A stretch of 41,237 nucleotides of DNA. It comes from Alphaproteobacteria bacterium (GTDB lineage: Bacteria; Pseudomonadota; Alphaproteobacteria; UBA2966). The stretch is taken from NCBI GenBank assembly GCA_030740435.1, contig JASLXG010000079.1, forward strand, positions 1 to 41,237, written 5' to 3'. The notes under the pieces were generated by a model. The model did no database searches, had not been told where the DNA came from, and worked only from the letters and a program-made list of their open reading frames with translations. The position numbers and the translations under genes were made by a program. This document shows positions 26,708 to 35,664 of this stretch, piece by piece. The number at the start of each line of letters is the position of its first letter. Position 1 is the first letter of the stretch.

Positions 26708-26824
26708 GGCGCTATCCTTGGCTACGAGGATATCGCCTCTCCTTCACCAGTGGAAGCCAAAGACGGCCTTGCGCCGGCCCGCCTCAACACCGATCATCGG
26801 CGCATCAGTGGCAGGGAGATTAAC

Positions 26825-28210
26825 GTGTCAGAGCTTTTCGATCGCCTCAAGGGTGCCGTCGGAGCGGCCGGGTTCGTTGCCGGCGAGGACGTCGGCCCGC
26901 GCTATTTCAGCGACGCCGCCGGCCACCAGGGCGCGCGCCCCAGCCTGGTGCTGCGCCCCGCCTCGACGACCGAGGTCTCGGCAATCCTGGCGCTGTGCCA
27001 GGCCACCGGCCAACCCCTGGTGCCCCAGGGCGGCATGACCGGACTGGTGGGTGCCGGCCTGCCGGCCGAAGGCGAGGTGGCGCTGTCGCTAGAACGCCTG
27101 AATGCCATCGAGGAGATCGACAGCGAATCGGGCACCATGACGGTGGGCGCCGGAGCGGTGCTGCAGACCATCCAAGAGGCGGCCCTGGCCAAGGGTTTCA
27201 GCTTTCCCCTCGATCTCGGCGCCCGCGGCTCCTGCACCATCGGCGGCAACCTCGCCACCAATGCCGGCGGCAACCGGGTCATCCGCTACGGCGTGGCGCG
27301 CGAGCTGGTGCTGGGGCTGGAGGCCGTGCTGGCCGACGGCAGCGTCGTCGGCGACCTCAACAAACTGATCAAGAACAACACCGGCTATGACCTGCGCCAG
27401 CTTTTCATCGGCTCCGAAGGGACGCTCGGCGTCATCACCCGGGTGACGCTCAGGCTCTACCCCAAGCCGGCCAGCCAGACCGTGGCGCTTTGCGGGCTCG
27501 ACGACTTTGCCCAGGTGATCCGCTTCCTGCGCCACATGCAGAACGCCTTCAGCGGCGGCATCAGCGCTTTCGAAGTGATGTGGCAGAGCTATTTCAGCGA
27601 AGCCCTGAAAGTCACCGGGCAGCGCCCACCGTTTGCCGATCCCCACCCCTTCTATGCCCTGACCGAGGTGTTGGGCGGCTCACCCGAACGCGACCGTGAG
27701 GCCTTCGAATATGCCCTCGCCTCGGCCTTTGACAGCGGCCTGATCAACGATGCCGTGGTTGCCAAATCGTTGGCCGAAGTGGTTGAGCTTTGGCAGCTCC
27801 GTGATGCCAGCTCCGAGGTCACGCGAAACCTTGCGCCGGTGCTGGGCTACGACGTCAGCATACCTGCGAGCCGCATGGTGGCCTTCGCCGAGGTCTTGAC
27901 AGCCAGCATCGACGAGCTTCACCCGGGCAACAAAACCGTGATCTTCGGCCACGTCGGCGACGGCAACCTGCACATCACGACAACCGCCGGAGCCTCGGAC
28001 CCCGAACAGTCCGATGCCGTCAACAACCTGGTCTTCAAACTCACGGCAGCCAACCAGGGCTCGATCTCGGCCGAACACGGCATCGGCATACTCAAACGCC
28101 CCTACCTTTCCTACAGCCGCTCCGAGGCCGACATCACCCTGATGCGCACCCTGAAGACCGCCCTGGACCCAAAGGGCATCCTCAGTCCGGGGCGAATTTT
28201 TGAGATTTAA
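26825..28210 (+). CDS. FAD-linked 2-hydroxyacid dehydrogenase (GlcD / D-2-hydroxyglutarate dehydrogenase type)
   Basis: A 461-residue flavoprotein of the vanillyl-alcohol-oxidase fold. The FAD-binding domain shows PLVPQGGMTGLVGAGLP, LGARGSCTIGGNLATNAGG and IGSEGTLGVITRVTLRLYP. The C-terminal cap has FGHVGDGNLHI and SAEHGIGILK, which hold the metal- and substrate-binding histidines in D-2-hydroxyglutarate and D-lactate dehydrogenases. The start is GTG 26825 with AGGGAGA seven bases upstream; the much longer open frame upstream is antisense to the peptidase gene and is rejected. Substrate is likely a D-2-hydroxyacid, with electrons passed to an acceptor such as ETF; the exact acid is not determined. 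Confidence 0.9.
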   Translation: MSELFDRLKGAVGAAGFVAGEDVGPRYFSDAAGHQGARPSLVLRPASTTEVSAILALCQATGQPLVPQGGMTGLVGAGLPAEGEVALSLERLNAIEEIDSESGTMTVGAGAVLQTIQEAALAKGFSFPLDLGARGSCTIGGNLATNAGGNRVIRYGVARELVLGLEAVLADGSVVGDLNKLIKNNTGYDLRQLFIGSEGTLGVITRVTLRLYPKPASQTVALCGLDDFAQVIRFLRHMQNAFSGGISAFEVMWQSYFSEALKVTGQRPPFADPHPFYALTEVLGGSPERDREAFEYALASAFDSGLINDAVVAKSLAEVVELWQLRDASSEVTRNLAPVLGYDVSIPASRMVAFAEVLTASIDELHPGNKTVIFGHVGDGNLHITTTAGASDPEQSDAVNNLVFKLTAANQGSISAEHGIGILKRPYLSYSRSEADITLMRTLKTALDPKGILSPGRIFEI

Positions 28211-28304
28211 GATTAAATATTCCATCTAGTATATTGTTTTCACCATATTTTTTCTCAAAAAAAATTTTGGTAAAAGATTCTTTGGCAAAATTTCCGTTGG
28301 CACC
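28211..28304. other. AT-rich spacer between convergent genes, possible terminator
   Basis: This 94-base spacer is far richer in A+T than the rest of the window. It contains CCATATTTTTT (28243-28253) facing AAAAAAAATTTTGG (28257-28270), an imperfect AT-rich hairpin with T or A runs in both directions. It lies between the ends of two convergent genes, so a bidirectional terminator is plausible. No ORF or RNA gene was seen. Confidence 0.4.
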
Positions 28305-29306
28305 CTACCCCACCTTGCGCCCAAAAACCCGCTGCAGCGTGCCCGCAACGAACACCTCGTCGCCAACCTCTTCAAACCCCGCCGCCTCGAAATAACCACG
28401 GCACTGACCAATCGTATGCGCCTTACCGGCGCCGCCGCTGAGGGCTTCGGCGAGGCCCCACATGGCGGCATCCAAAGGACCCGTGCGGTCGTCCGTGACC
28501 ATCTCGCCGACCAGGTGCATCTCGCCGCCGGGCTCCAGCGCCGCAAAGGCCTTGGCCACCACCTGGGCCACCACGGCCTCGTCGTAGATGGGGAGATTGG
28601 ACGCCATGACGACGACGTCGGCGGCGGGGAAATCGTCGGCCGTGAAGTCGGCGGCGAGTGTCGAAACGCGGTCACTGACACCATTCTCGGCCAGGTATTC
28701 CTTGGTCACCTCGACCACCGGCGGCAAATCGAGGACCACCGCCTCGAGGCCCGGGTAGGACTGCACGGCATTGATGCTGTAGGCGCCCGAGCCGCCGCCG
28801 AGATCGAGCAGCTTCTTGCGCCCCGCGAGATCGACGGTGCGGGCAAAGAGGCGCCCTGCCCCCATGCCGATGGAATAGGTGGCCGAGTGGTAGGCCCGGG
28901 CCTGCTCGACGGTCAAGTCGGCGTACATGCCCAGTACCGTGGGCTCGCGTTTGGCGGCCATGATCTCGCTCAGACGAAACCAGTCGCCCACGCCGGGCCG
29001 GGTGAAGGTCATCCAGGGTTCGGCGTAGCGCGCCTCGCCCTTGACCAGAAAACGCGCGGCATCGGGCGCGTTGACCAAGCGCCCGTCCCGCCATTCCAGC
29101 AGGCCCATTGCCAGGCAGGCGGTGACCAGGCGCTCGGCGTCCAGTTCCAGCACGTCCATGGCGCCGGCCAATTCGGCGACGCTGCCCACGCCGCCTTCGA
29201 CGTGGGTGAAAAGCTCGAAATCGAGCGCCGCGAAGAAAGTCGCCGATTCGGTATAGGCCCGGGCCAGTCGTTGCAGCCGCGTCGTATCGATGCCCGCTTT
29301 CGCCAT
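28305..29306 (-). CDS. SAM-dependent O-methyltransferase (Methyltransf_2 type)
   Basis: A 333-residue methyltransferase with an N-terminal winged-helix dimerisation domain (about 1-95, ESATFFAALDFELFTHVEGG). The Rossmann-like SAM domain has motif I LLDLGGGSGAYSI, then VVLDLPPVVEVTKEYL, and the late motif AFAALEPGGEMHLVGEM. This is the layout of small-molecule O-methyltransferases such as hydroxyneurosporene or hydroxyindole methyltransferase. It follows two tandem short-chain dehydrogenase genes on the same strand, 15 bases after the second, so all three may modify one substrate. The substrate is unknown. The start is ATG 29306. Confidence 0.88.
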   Translation of the reverse strand: MAKAGIDTTRLQRLARAYTESATFFAALDFELFTHVEGGVGSVAELAGAMDVLELDAERLVTACLAMGLLEWRDGRLVNAPDAARFLVKGEARYAEPWMTFTRPGVGDWFRLSEIMAAKREPTVLGMYADLTVEQARAYHSATYSIGMGAGRLFARTVDLAGRKKLLDLGGGSGAYSINAVQSYPGLEAVVLDLPPVVEVTKEYLAENGVSDRVSTLAADFTADDFPAADVVVMASNLPIYDEAVVAQVVAKAFAALEPGGEMHLVGEMVTDDRTGPLDAAMWGLAEALSGGAGKAHTIGQCRGYFEAAGFEEVGDEVFVAGTLQRVFGRKVG

Positions 29307-29321
29307 GTCTGCGCCCCTCGA

Positions 29322-30179
29322 TTAATAGTCGAAACGAAAATAGTCAGGCCGCCCCAGCGGCCAGAACTCGCCGAAATTTTCGGCCCCGCCGTCGACGTTG
29401 AGCACGGCGCCGTTGACGAAGTTGCCGGAAGGTCCGGCCAGGTAGACGCAGGCCTCGGCAATATCCTGCACCGAGCCGATACGGCGCTGGGGATTGTGCA
29501 CCATGCTGGGCAACGCTTCTTCGGGATAGTTGGCCAGGCCCGGACTGGCCACGGCACCCACCGCCACGGCGTTGACGCGAATGCCGTGCGGTCCCCATTC
29601 GACGCTGAGCGACCGGGTGGCCTGTATTTGGCCAGCCCGTGCCGCCATGGAGTGCACGATGCCGGGCATGCACATGCGCGGTATGGCGACCACGTTGACG
29701 ATGTTGCCGGCCTCTTCGTGCTCGACCCAGCCCTTGGCCGCCGCCTGCATCATGTACCAGGTGCCGTTGAGATTGAGGTCGACCACCGACTGCCAGCCGT
29801 TCGGGCTGATGTCGAGTGCCGGCGCCGCGAACTGGCCACCGGCGTTGTTGACCAGCACGTCGAGCCGGCCGAAGCGCTCGAAGACCTCATGGGTGAAATC
29901 GGCCACGGCCTCCGGATCGCGGATCGACAGGGGCCGGGTGAAGCAGGCGATACCCAGCTCACCCAGGGTTTCTTCCAGCCCCTGCATCTTCTCCGCCGTA
30001 CGGCTGCAGGAAACGATGGTGGCGCCGAGGCGCCCGAACAGGATGCTTGTCGCCAGGCCGATGCCGCCGGCACCGCCGGTCACCAGCACCACCTGGCCGG
30101 CGAAAAGATCGTCGCGGTAGACCGTGGGCAGTGCCGCCAGTTCCTCGGGCGATAGAGGTTTGCGAAATTCCTCGCTCAT
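29322..30179 (-). CDS. Short-chain dehydrogenase, PECR-like (copy 2)
   Basis: A 285-residue SDR with an N-terminal extension of about 27 residues, then the cofactor motif TGGAGGIG and NNAGGQFAAPALDIS. The usual catalytic YxxxK is not present; the aligned segment reads HSMAARAG. The same HSxAARAG pattern occurs in peroxisomal trans-2-enoyl-CoA reductase (PECR), so this is better seen as a family trait than as damage. The C-terminus has VNGAVLNVDGGAE. A role as an NADPH-dependent enoyl- or dienoyl-CoA reductase is inferred. The gene overlaps the upstream paralogue by four bases (ATGA), so the two are co-translated, and precedes the O-methyltransferase. Confidence 0.86.
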   Translation of the reverse strand: MSEEFRKPLSPEELAALPTVYRDDLFAGQVVLVTGGAGGIGLATSILFGRLGATIVSCSRTAEKMQGLEETLGELGIACFTRPLSIRDPEAVADFTHEVFERFGRLDVLVNNAGGQFAAPALDISPNGWQSVVDLNLNGTWYMMQAAAKGWVEHEEAGNIVNVVAIPRMCMPGIVHSMAARAGQIQATRSLSVEWGPHGIRVNAVAVGAVASPGLANYPEEALPSMVHNPQRRIGSVQDIAEACVYLAGPSGNFVNGAVLNVDGGAENFGEFWPLGRPDYFRFDY

Positions 30180-31057
30180 GGCCTTGCGCCTCCGTAATCG
30201 ACGTCGAAATAGTCCGGCCGGCCCAGCGGCCAGTACTCGCCCCAGACGTCGGCGCCGCCGTCGACGGTCAACACGATGCCGTTGACGAACGAGGCCGAGG
30301 GCGACGAGAGATAGGCGCTGGCCTCGGCGATGTCATGCACCGTGCCCAGCCGGCGCATGGGATTGTGGTCGAAGCTGGGCCTGGCGGTCGGGGGATAATT
30401 GACCAGGCCGGGGCTGGCGATGATGCCGATGGCGACGCAGTTGACGCGGATGCCCAGCGGCCCCCATTCGACGGCCAGGGAACGGCTGACCGCGATCTCG
30501 CCGGCCCGCGAGGCCACGGTGTGGGGAATGCCGGTGCTGCACATGCCGGGCACCGTCACCATGTTGACGATCGATGCGGCTTGGTCGCGCTCGGCCCACT
30601 CTCGCGCCGCCGCCTGCATCATCAGCCAAGCCCCGGTCAGGTTGGTGTCGACCACGGCCCGCCATCCCTTGGGGCTGATGTCCAGCGCCGGGGCCGCGAA
30701 CTGGCCGCCGGCGTTGTTGATCAGCACGTCGAGACGGCCATAGCGCTCGAAGGTGGCCGCGATCAAGTCGTCCACCTGATCGGCCTCGCGGATCGTCATG
30801 GCCTGGGTGAAGCATTCGATGCCCAACTCGCCCAGCGCCGCCTCCAGCCCGGCCATCTTCTCGGCCGTGCGGCCGCAGGAAACGATGGTCGCGCCCAAGC
30901 GCCCAAAGAGCACGCAAGTAGCCAGGCCGATGCCGCCGGCACCGCCGGAGATCAGCACCACCTGGCCGGCGAAGAGATCATCGTGAAAGGAGGTGGGCAG
31001 CGCCGCCAGTTCGGCCGCCGTCAGGGCTTGGTAATGGTCGGGGGTGTCGTCGGACAT
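30176..31057 (-). CDS. Short-chain dehydrogenase, PECR-like (copy 1)
   Basis: A 293-residue paralogue of the downstream SDR, sharing the N-terminal extension (ALTAAELAALPTSFHDDLFAG), SGGAGGIG, NNAGGQFAAPALDISPKGW and an identical domain order. Its active-site segment reads HTVASRAG in place of YxxxK, again PECR-like but not identical to copy 2. I take ATG 31057, which has GAGG seven bases upstream; the frame extends to 31090. The two are recent-looking duplicates in one operon with an O-methyltransferase. They may form a heteromer or act on related acyl-CoA or polyketide-like substrates; the sequence does not say which. Confidence 0.86.
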   Translation of the reverse strand: MSDDTPDHYQALTAAELAALPTSFHDDLFAGQVVLISGGAGGIGLATCVLFGRLGATIVSCGRTAEKMAGLEAALGELGIECFTQAMTIREADQVDDLIAATFERYGRLDVLINNAGGQFAAPALDISPKGWRAVVDTNLTGAWLMMQAAAREWAERDQAASIVNMVTVPGMCSTGIPHTVASRAGEIAVSRSLAVEWGPLGIRVNCVAIGIIASPGLVNYPPTARPSFDHNPMRRLGTVHDIAEASAYLSSPSASFVNGIVLTVDGGADVWGEYWPLGRPDYFDVDYGGARP

Positions 31058-31149
31058 TTTTTTCCTCAGCGTATCCAGATCGCGCCGCATGATGGGCCGG
31101 AGGCGCCCGACGGTCCAGAAGGAAGCGGCATTCTTTGTTTTCCGCTACC

Positions 31150-33333
31150 ATGACGGCCGCCTCCCAGGATCTTTCGGAATCCACCGCCGTGAACCGCGCC
31201 GAACGCCGCCGCCAGCTCAAAGCCCAGAAGAAGGCCGCCAAACGGGGTGGCGCCAGCGCTGCCGCGGCGCTTTACGACGAGGGCAACCGGCTCTGGGCGC
31301 TGGGCCGCCTGGCCGACGCGGAAGCCGCCTACCGCCAGGCCATCGCGGCCCGTCCGGAATTTCCCGAGGCGCTGAGCAACCTGGGCAGCGTGCTGCAGAG
31401 CACCGGCCGGCTCGGCGAGGCCGATGCGGTCTTCCGCCAGGCCCTGGCGCTGATGCCCGGCAACCCGCTGATCCTGACGAATTTGGGGGTGGTGTCGGAG
31501 GGCGGCGGCCGGAGGGACGAAGCCATCGCCTGCTTCCGCCAGGCCATCGCCGCCGAGGCCGGCCACCTGCCGGCCTACCGCAACCTGGTTGCGGTGCAGG
31601 CCGAAAGTGGCGACCGGGCCCGGCGCCATCGTCACCTTGCAACAATTGCTCTCGATCCAACCCGGCGACGCCCTGGCGCAGGCCGACTTGGGCAAGCTGC
31701 TGCGCCTTGAGGGCGAGTTTGATTCCGCCCACGCGGCACTCGGGCGCGCCCTCGATCTCGACCCCGGGCTGGCCCGGGCCCACAACGAAATGGGCAACCT
31801 CAAGGGCGACACGGGCGAGGGCGACGGCGCCCTCGCCGCCTACCAGCGTGCCGTCGAACTCGACCCCGCCTTCGACGAGGCCCACGCCAACCTGCTGCGC
31901 CTGGCGGCCGAAAGGGGCGATGCCGGATTGGCCCGCGCCTCGATCCGGCGCATGCTGGAGAAGAACCCCGATTTCGCTCCGGCCCACAACGAACTCGGCA
32001 ACGCGCTTTCGGCCGAGGGCGACATCGAGGGCGCCACCGTTGCCTACCACCGCGCCATCGAGATCGACCCGAACTTCGCCGGCGCCCACAACAACCTGGG
32101 CAATGCCCTGAAAGAAGCGCTGCGTTTCGACGAGGCGCTGGCCGCTTATGGCCGGGCGCTCGAGCTCAAGCCCGGCGACGCCACCATCCTCAAGAACCTG
32201 GGTATTGCAGAACGCTGTGCCGACCGGCCCTACCAGGCCATAGCGCGTTATCAAGAAGCCCTGGCCGCGGCGCCCGGCGACGGACAGCTGCTCTCGCTGC
32301 TGGCGGCAGCACAAATGCAGGTGGGCGATGCCCAGGCGGCGCTGGCGAGCTACGACGGCATTTTGAGGGGCGCACCCGACGACATCGAGGCGCTCTGCAA
32401 CCGTTCGGCACCGCTGCTCATGCTGGGGGACTTCGCCGCCGGCTATGCCGCCCAGGAGTACCGCTGGCGCAGCATCGAAAGCCGGGCGCTGGGCCAGGCT
32501 GAATGGGCCGGCGAGGACCTGGCCGGCCGCGGCATCCGGGTATGGAGCGAACAGGGCCTCGGCGACGTCGTGCTGTTCGCCTGCTGCCTGCCCGAGTTGG
32601 CGGCCCGGGGGCCGGGCGCGTGGTGCTCGAGGTCGAGCCCCGGCTGGTGGCGCTGTTCGCCCGCTCCTTCCCCGGCCTCGAGGTGGTGGTGCAGAGCGAT
32701 CCGCCGGAAACGGCTGCCCGTGGCACCGATTACCAGATCGCCATCGCCTCGTTGCCGCGCTGGCTGCGCCCGGACTTGGCGGCCTTCCCCCAGGACCGGG
32801 AATATCTGCGGGCCGATGCCGGCGCCCGGGCTCGCTGGCTCGAGCACCTGGCGGCGCTGGGCCCGGGCCTCAAGGTTGGCATCCTGTGGCGCAGCGCCCT
32901 GATCACCGCCGACCGCCAGCGCTACTATTCCCAGATCGCCGACTGGGGCCCGATTCTGCGGCTCCCCGGCATCCATTTCGTCAACCTGCAATATGGCGGC
33001 GGCGAGACCGACTTGGCCCGCCTCGATGCCGACCTCGCGGCGCGGGTCGAGAGTTTCCCCGACCTCGATCTGACCGCCGAGATCGACGATTCGACGGCGC
33101 TGGTGGCCGGCCTCGACCTGATCCTCTCGCCCTTCTCGACCACCGCCTGGCTGGCTGGCGCCCAGGGCATACCGACCTGGGTCATGAGCCAGCCCGGCGA
33201 TTGGCTGCAGCTCGGCACCGACGGCTTTCCCTGGCTGCCCAGCGTGCGCATATTCCTCAAGCCCATCGGCGAGGGCTGGCCGCGGGTGCTGGAGGACGTC
33301 GCCGCTGAGCTGGGTGAACTGGCGAAAGGCTGA
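31150..33333 (+). pseudogene. TPR protein with glycosyltransferase-like C-terminus, two frameshifts
   Basis: Three reading frames join into one protein of about 728 residues. Segment 1 runs from 31150 to about 31619, segment 2 from about 31622 to 32607, and segment 3 from about 32612 to 33333. It starts with a basic N-terminus (NRAERRRQLKAQKKAAKRGG), then about ten TPR repeats (for example AHNNLGNALKEALRFDEALA). A C-terminal domain with VRIW-like SEQGLGDVVLF, VEPRLVALFARSFPG and KVGILWRS follows, as in TPR/GT9-like proteins. Removing one C at 31619-31621 and adding one G to the G5 run at 32607-32611 restores a full frame. Sequencing error or real decay are both possible. GTG 31189 is an alternative start. 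Confidence 0.8.
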
Positions 33334-33336
33334 GTA

Positions 33337-34380
33337 ATGAAGGGACTGCTTCCACTGGCTGGCGGCTTTCTGCTGGCAGCAGCCATTGTCAACTCGCAGG
33401 CAAGCGCCAAATCCGCCTGGGTTCCCCTTCCCCAACTGGGGTCCGGGAGCGTCGAGTTGCGGCTGGCCCACGCCGTCAACCCGCGCCTGCCCGCGCTCGA
33501 GCGCAGCGAATTGGCGACACTGCTGGACGAGGCGCGCCAGGTGGTTCGGAAGCATTTCCACATCGATCTGAAATTCACCGAACCCGAGGAGGTATCGGTG
33601 GCGCAATTGCTGGCCGCCATTCCGGCAAAGGCCCTGCGGGCACGCCGCGGCGAGATCTATGATTTCAAGAAGGGAACGGGAGATCGCTCACGCCTGATCC
33701 AAGGTCTCGAGCGAACCCTTGAGGAAAGGGTTGTCGACCTCGGCGCAAGCATCGCCTACGCCCGGCCCCATCTCTTGGCCCCGCTAACGGAGCCGACCTT
33801 CGCGGCTTTCGCAAAGACCCTGGTGGATACCCATTTGCGGCGCCTGGGGCACTGGCACGGCTTGCGTAGCGCCACGGGTGAACGCGTCATCGACGCAAGC
33901 GGGGCCAACGAATGGATCGTCTGGGACCTTCTCGGCTATAGCGGTATGCCCTATGACGTCATCGTCACCAATCAGCTCGTGGCCAGCGCCGAATATGACG
34001 ATGCCGCCATAAATTCGTCACTGCGCGGCGGCGTCAGCGCGGGCGGCACCAGTTACAACAAATCGGGCCGCTACCGGACCTTTTCCTTTCTCAGCACCTT
34101 TCCCTTCAGCGAACACCAAGCCTTGCCCCGAGGCATGGGCGGCACCGCGGATCGCGCCCAGGCGGTGCGCCTGGCCGGCAAATACCTGGCCCATGAAATC
34201 GGCCACATGCTGCTGCTGTTGGCCCACCCCTACGGCAATCCGGCCTGCGTCATGCGGCCGGAGCCCTTGTTCGATTTCGCCGCCTGGGCACGCGGTTTGA
34301 ATGCCTCAAAATGCAAAATCGGCAGCAGCCCGGCCATGAAGCCGGGGGTAGCGAAGATCGGTTTCCGAACGGACTGGTAG
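33337..34380 (+). CDS. Secreted protein with zincin-like HExxH motif, function unknown
   Basis: A 347-residue exported protein with a signal peptide of about 24 residues (cleavage near ASA-KS). Near the C-terminus it has AHEIGHMLLLLAHPYGNP, giving H286-E287-x2-H290 and a third histidine at H297, followed by C304-V-M306. This resembles a metzincin site, but the third histidine is one residue later than in HExxHxxGxxH and the glycine is absent. The only two cysteines, C304 and C326, could form a disulfide around it. The rest is not recognised; it looks folded (GYSGMPYDVIVTNQLVAS). It follows the TPR gene by three bases. Predicted metalloprotease, unproven. Confidence 0.75.
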   Translation: MKGLLPLAGGFLLAAAIVNSQASAKSAWVPLPQLGSGSVELRLAHAVNPRLPALERSELATLLDEARQVVRKHFHIDLKFTEPEEVSVAQLLAAIPAKALRARRGEIYDFKKGTGDRSRLIQGLERTLEERVVDLGASIAYARPHLLAPLTEPTFAAFAKTLVDTHLRRLGHWHGLRSATGERVIDASGANEWIVWDLLGYSGMPYDVIVTNQLVASAEYDDAAINSSLRGGVSAGGTSYNKSGRYRTFSFLSTFPFSEHQALPRGMGGTADRAQAVRLAGKYLAHEIGHMLLLLAHPYGNPACVMRPEPLFDFAAWARGLNASKCKIGSSPAMKPGVAKIGFRTDW

Positions 34381-34381
34381 G

Positions 34382-35590
34382 CTACGCCGGAATGGCCAGG
34401 CGGTAGAGGCGGCCGGGAATCCAGCCCTGGCTTTCGTGGCGCAGGTCGATGGCCCGGCTTTCCGCGATCGTCATGGCGTGGCGCCCGGCGAGTTCGGCGA
34501 CATAGGCCTGGGAATGGCCGTAACGGCAGCTCGGGCGCAGCTCGAAGCCAGGGCCGGCGAACTCTTCGACGCTGAAGGCAAGTTCCGCTCCCACCGGCTC
34601 GGCGGCCCCGGCCACGGCGGCGAAAACCTCTTCCAGGTCGCCCACGTAGGTGAACACGTCGGTGGCCAAGAAAAGATCGAAACGTTCCCTGGCGCGGCGC
34701 AAAAAGGAAACGATGTCGGCACATTCCAGGTGATGGTAGATCTCCCGCCGGCCGGCCTCGGCGATCATCCGGGGGGCCAGGTCGATGCCGATCAGCCGTC
34801 CACAGAGATCGCCGAAAGCCGCCCCCGCCAGGCCCGTGCCGCAGCCCAGGTCGAGGGCATTGGCGAAGCGGGCGTCGTCGGGGTAAGAGGCGCGCAATTG
34901 CCGCGGCGCGCTGTATTCCAGGCGCTCGACGACGTGCGCCTCGAAATAGCCGGCGTAGTTGTCGAAAAGCTCGCCCACGTAGCTGGCCGGCGGCCGGGGC
35001 ACGGTCTCACCGGCCAGTGCCGCCCGGGCGAAAACCGCAACCTCGGCCAGCGCGCCCTTGGCTTGCGGCAGCAGCCGATCGTACTCGGCGATCGCTTCTT
35101 CGTGGCGGCCGAGCTGCTGCAGGGTCCGCGCCAAACCGTGGCGGGCCGGCAGGAAGTCGGCCTTGGCGGCCAGGATGCGCCGGTATTCTGCCTCGGCTTC
35201 GAGGTTCCGGCCCGTGTCCTCCCAGATCCGGACCCGGTTGTAACGCGGCTGGGGCAAGCCGGGCGACGCTTCGAGGGCCTGGCCGAAGAAATCCGCGGCC
35301 CTCTCGATGTCGCCCCGCAGACGCCAGACGTTTCCCAGGTTGGTCAGCACCTGAGCCGTTGCCACCACCCCAACGGCCCCACTTGCGGCCCGGGCACGAA
35401 TCCGTTCGAGGTGGCGCTCCGCCTGGTCCAGCTCGCCAAGCTCGGCATAGAAGGCGCCCAAAAGATTGTTGCCGTCGAAATCGTCCGGGTTGTCGGCCAG
35501 CACCCGGGCCAGCAGCTTGACCGCTCCCGCCACGTCCCCCCGGCGATGACGCCCCAGCGCCTTCTTCACCCGCTTGTCGACAACCGCCAT
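34382..35590 (-). CDS. TPR-containing SAM-dependent methyltransferase
   Basis: A 402-residue protein with about four TPR-like repeats in the first 185 residues (for example NLGNVWRLRGDIERAADFFG). A class I methyltransferase domain follows, with motif I ALDLGCGTGLAGAAFGDLC and a later LFLATDVFTYVGDLEEVF. A linker segment SYVGELFDNYAGYFEAHV precedes the catalytic domain, as in other bacterial TPR-methyltransferases of unknown substrate. The gene converges on the zincin-like gene with one base between stops. With the TPR gene upstream it makes a small group of TPR-linked envelope or glycan genes, though this is a positional inference. The start is ATG 35590. Confidence 0.85.
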   Translation of the reverse strand: MAVVDKRVKKALGRHRRGDVAGAVKLLARVLADNPDDFDGNNLLGAFYAELGELDQAERHLERIRARAASGAVGVVATAQVLTNLGNVWRLRGDIERAADFFGQALEASPGLPQPRYNRVRIWEDTGRNLEAEAEYRRILAAKADFLPARHGLARTLQQLGRHEEAIAEYDRLLPQAKGALAEVAVFARAALAGETVPRPPASYVGELFDNYAGYFEAHVVERLEYSAPRQLRASYPDDARFANALDLGCGTGLAGAAFGDLCGRLIGIDLAPRMIAEAGRREIYHHLECADIVSFLRRARERFDLFLATDVFTYVGDLEEVFAAVAGAAEPVGAELAFSVEEFAGPGFELRPSCRYGHSQAYVAELAGRHAMTIAESRAIDLRHESQGWIPGRLYRLAIPA

Positions 35591-35664
35591 GCCGCCATGC
35601 TATCGCAAAGCGCCGCCCCCGGTCACAGGCGGTGGTCCAGCCCGAGAAAAAAGGAAGCAAAAGC

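Noticed and set aside
26045-26824. 260-codon N-terminal extension of the FAD-linked dehydrogenase
   Set aside because: Antisense to the secreted M23 peptidase; GTG 26825 has a good ribosome site and starts the known fold.
29322-31057. Loss of YxxxK in both short-chain dehydrogenases taken as inactivation
   Set aside because: The replacement pattern matches PECR-type reductases, so it is likely a family feature.
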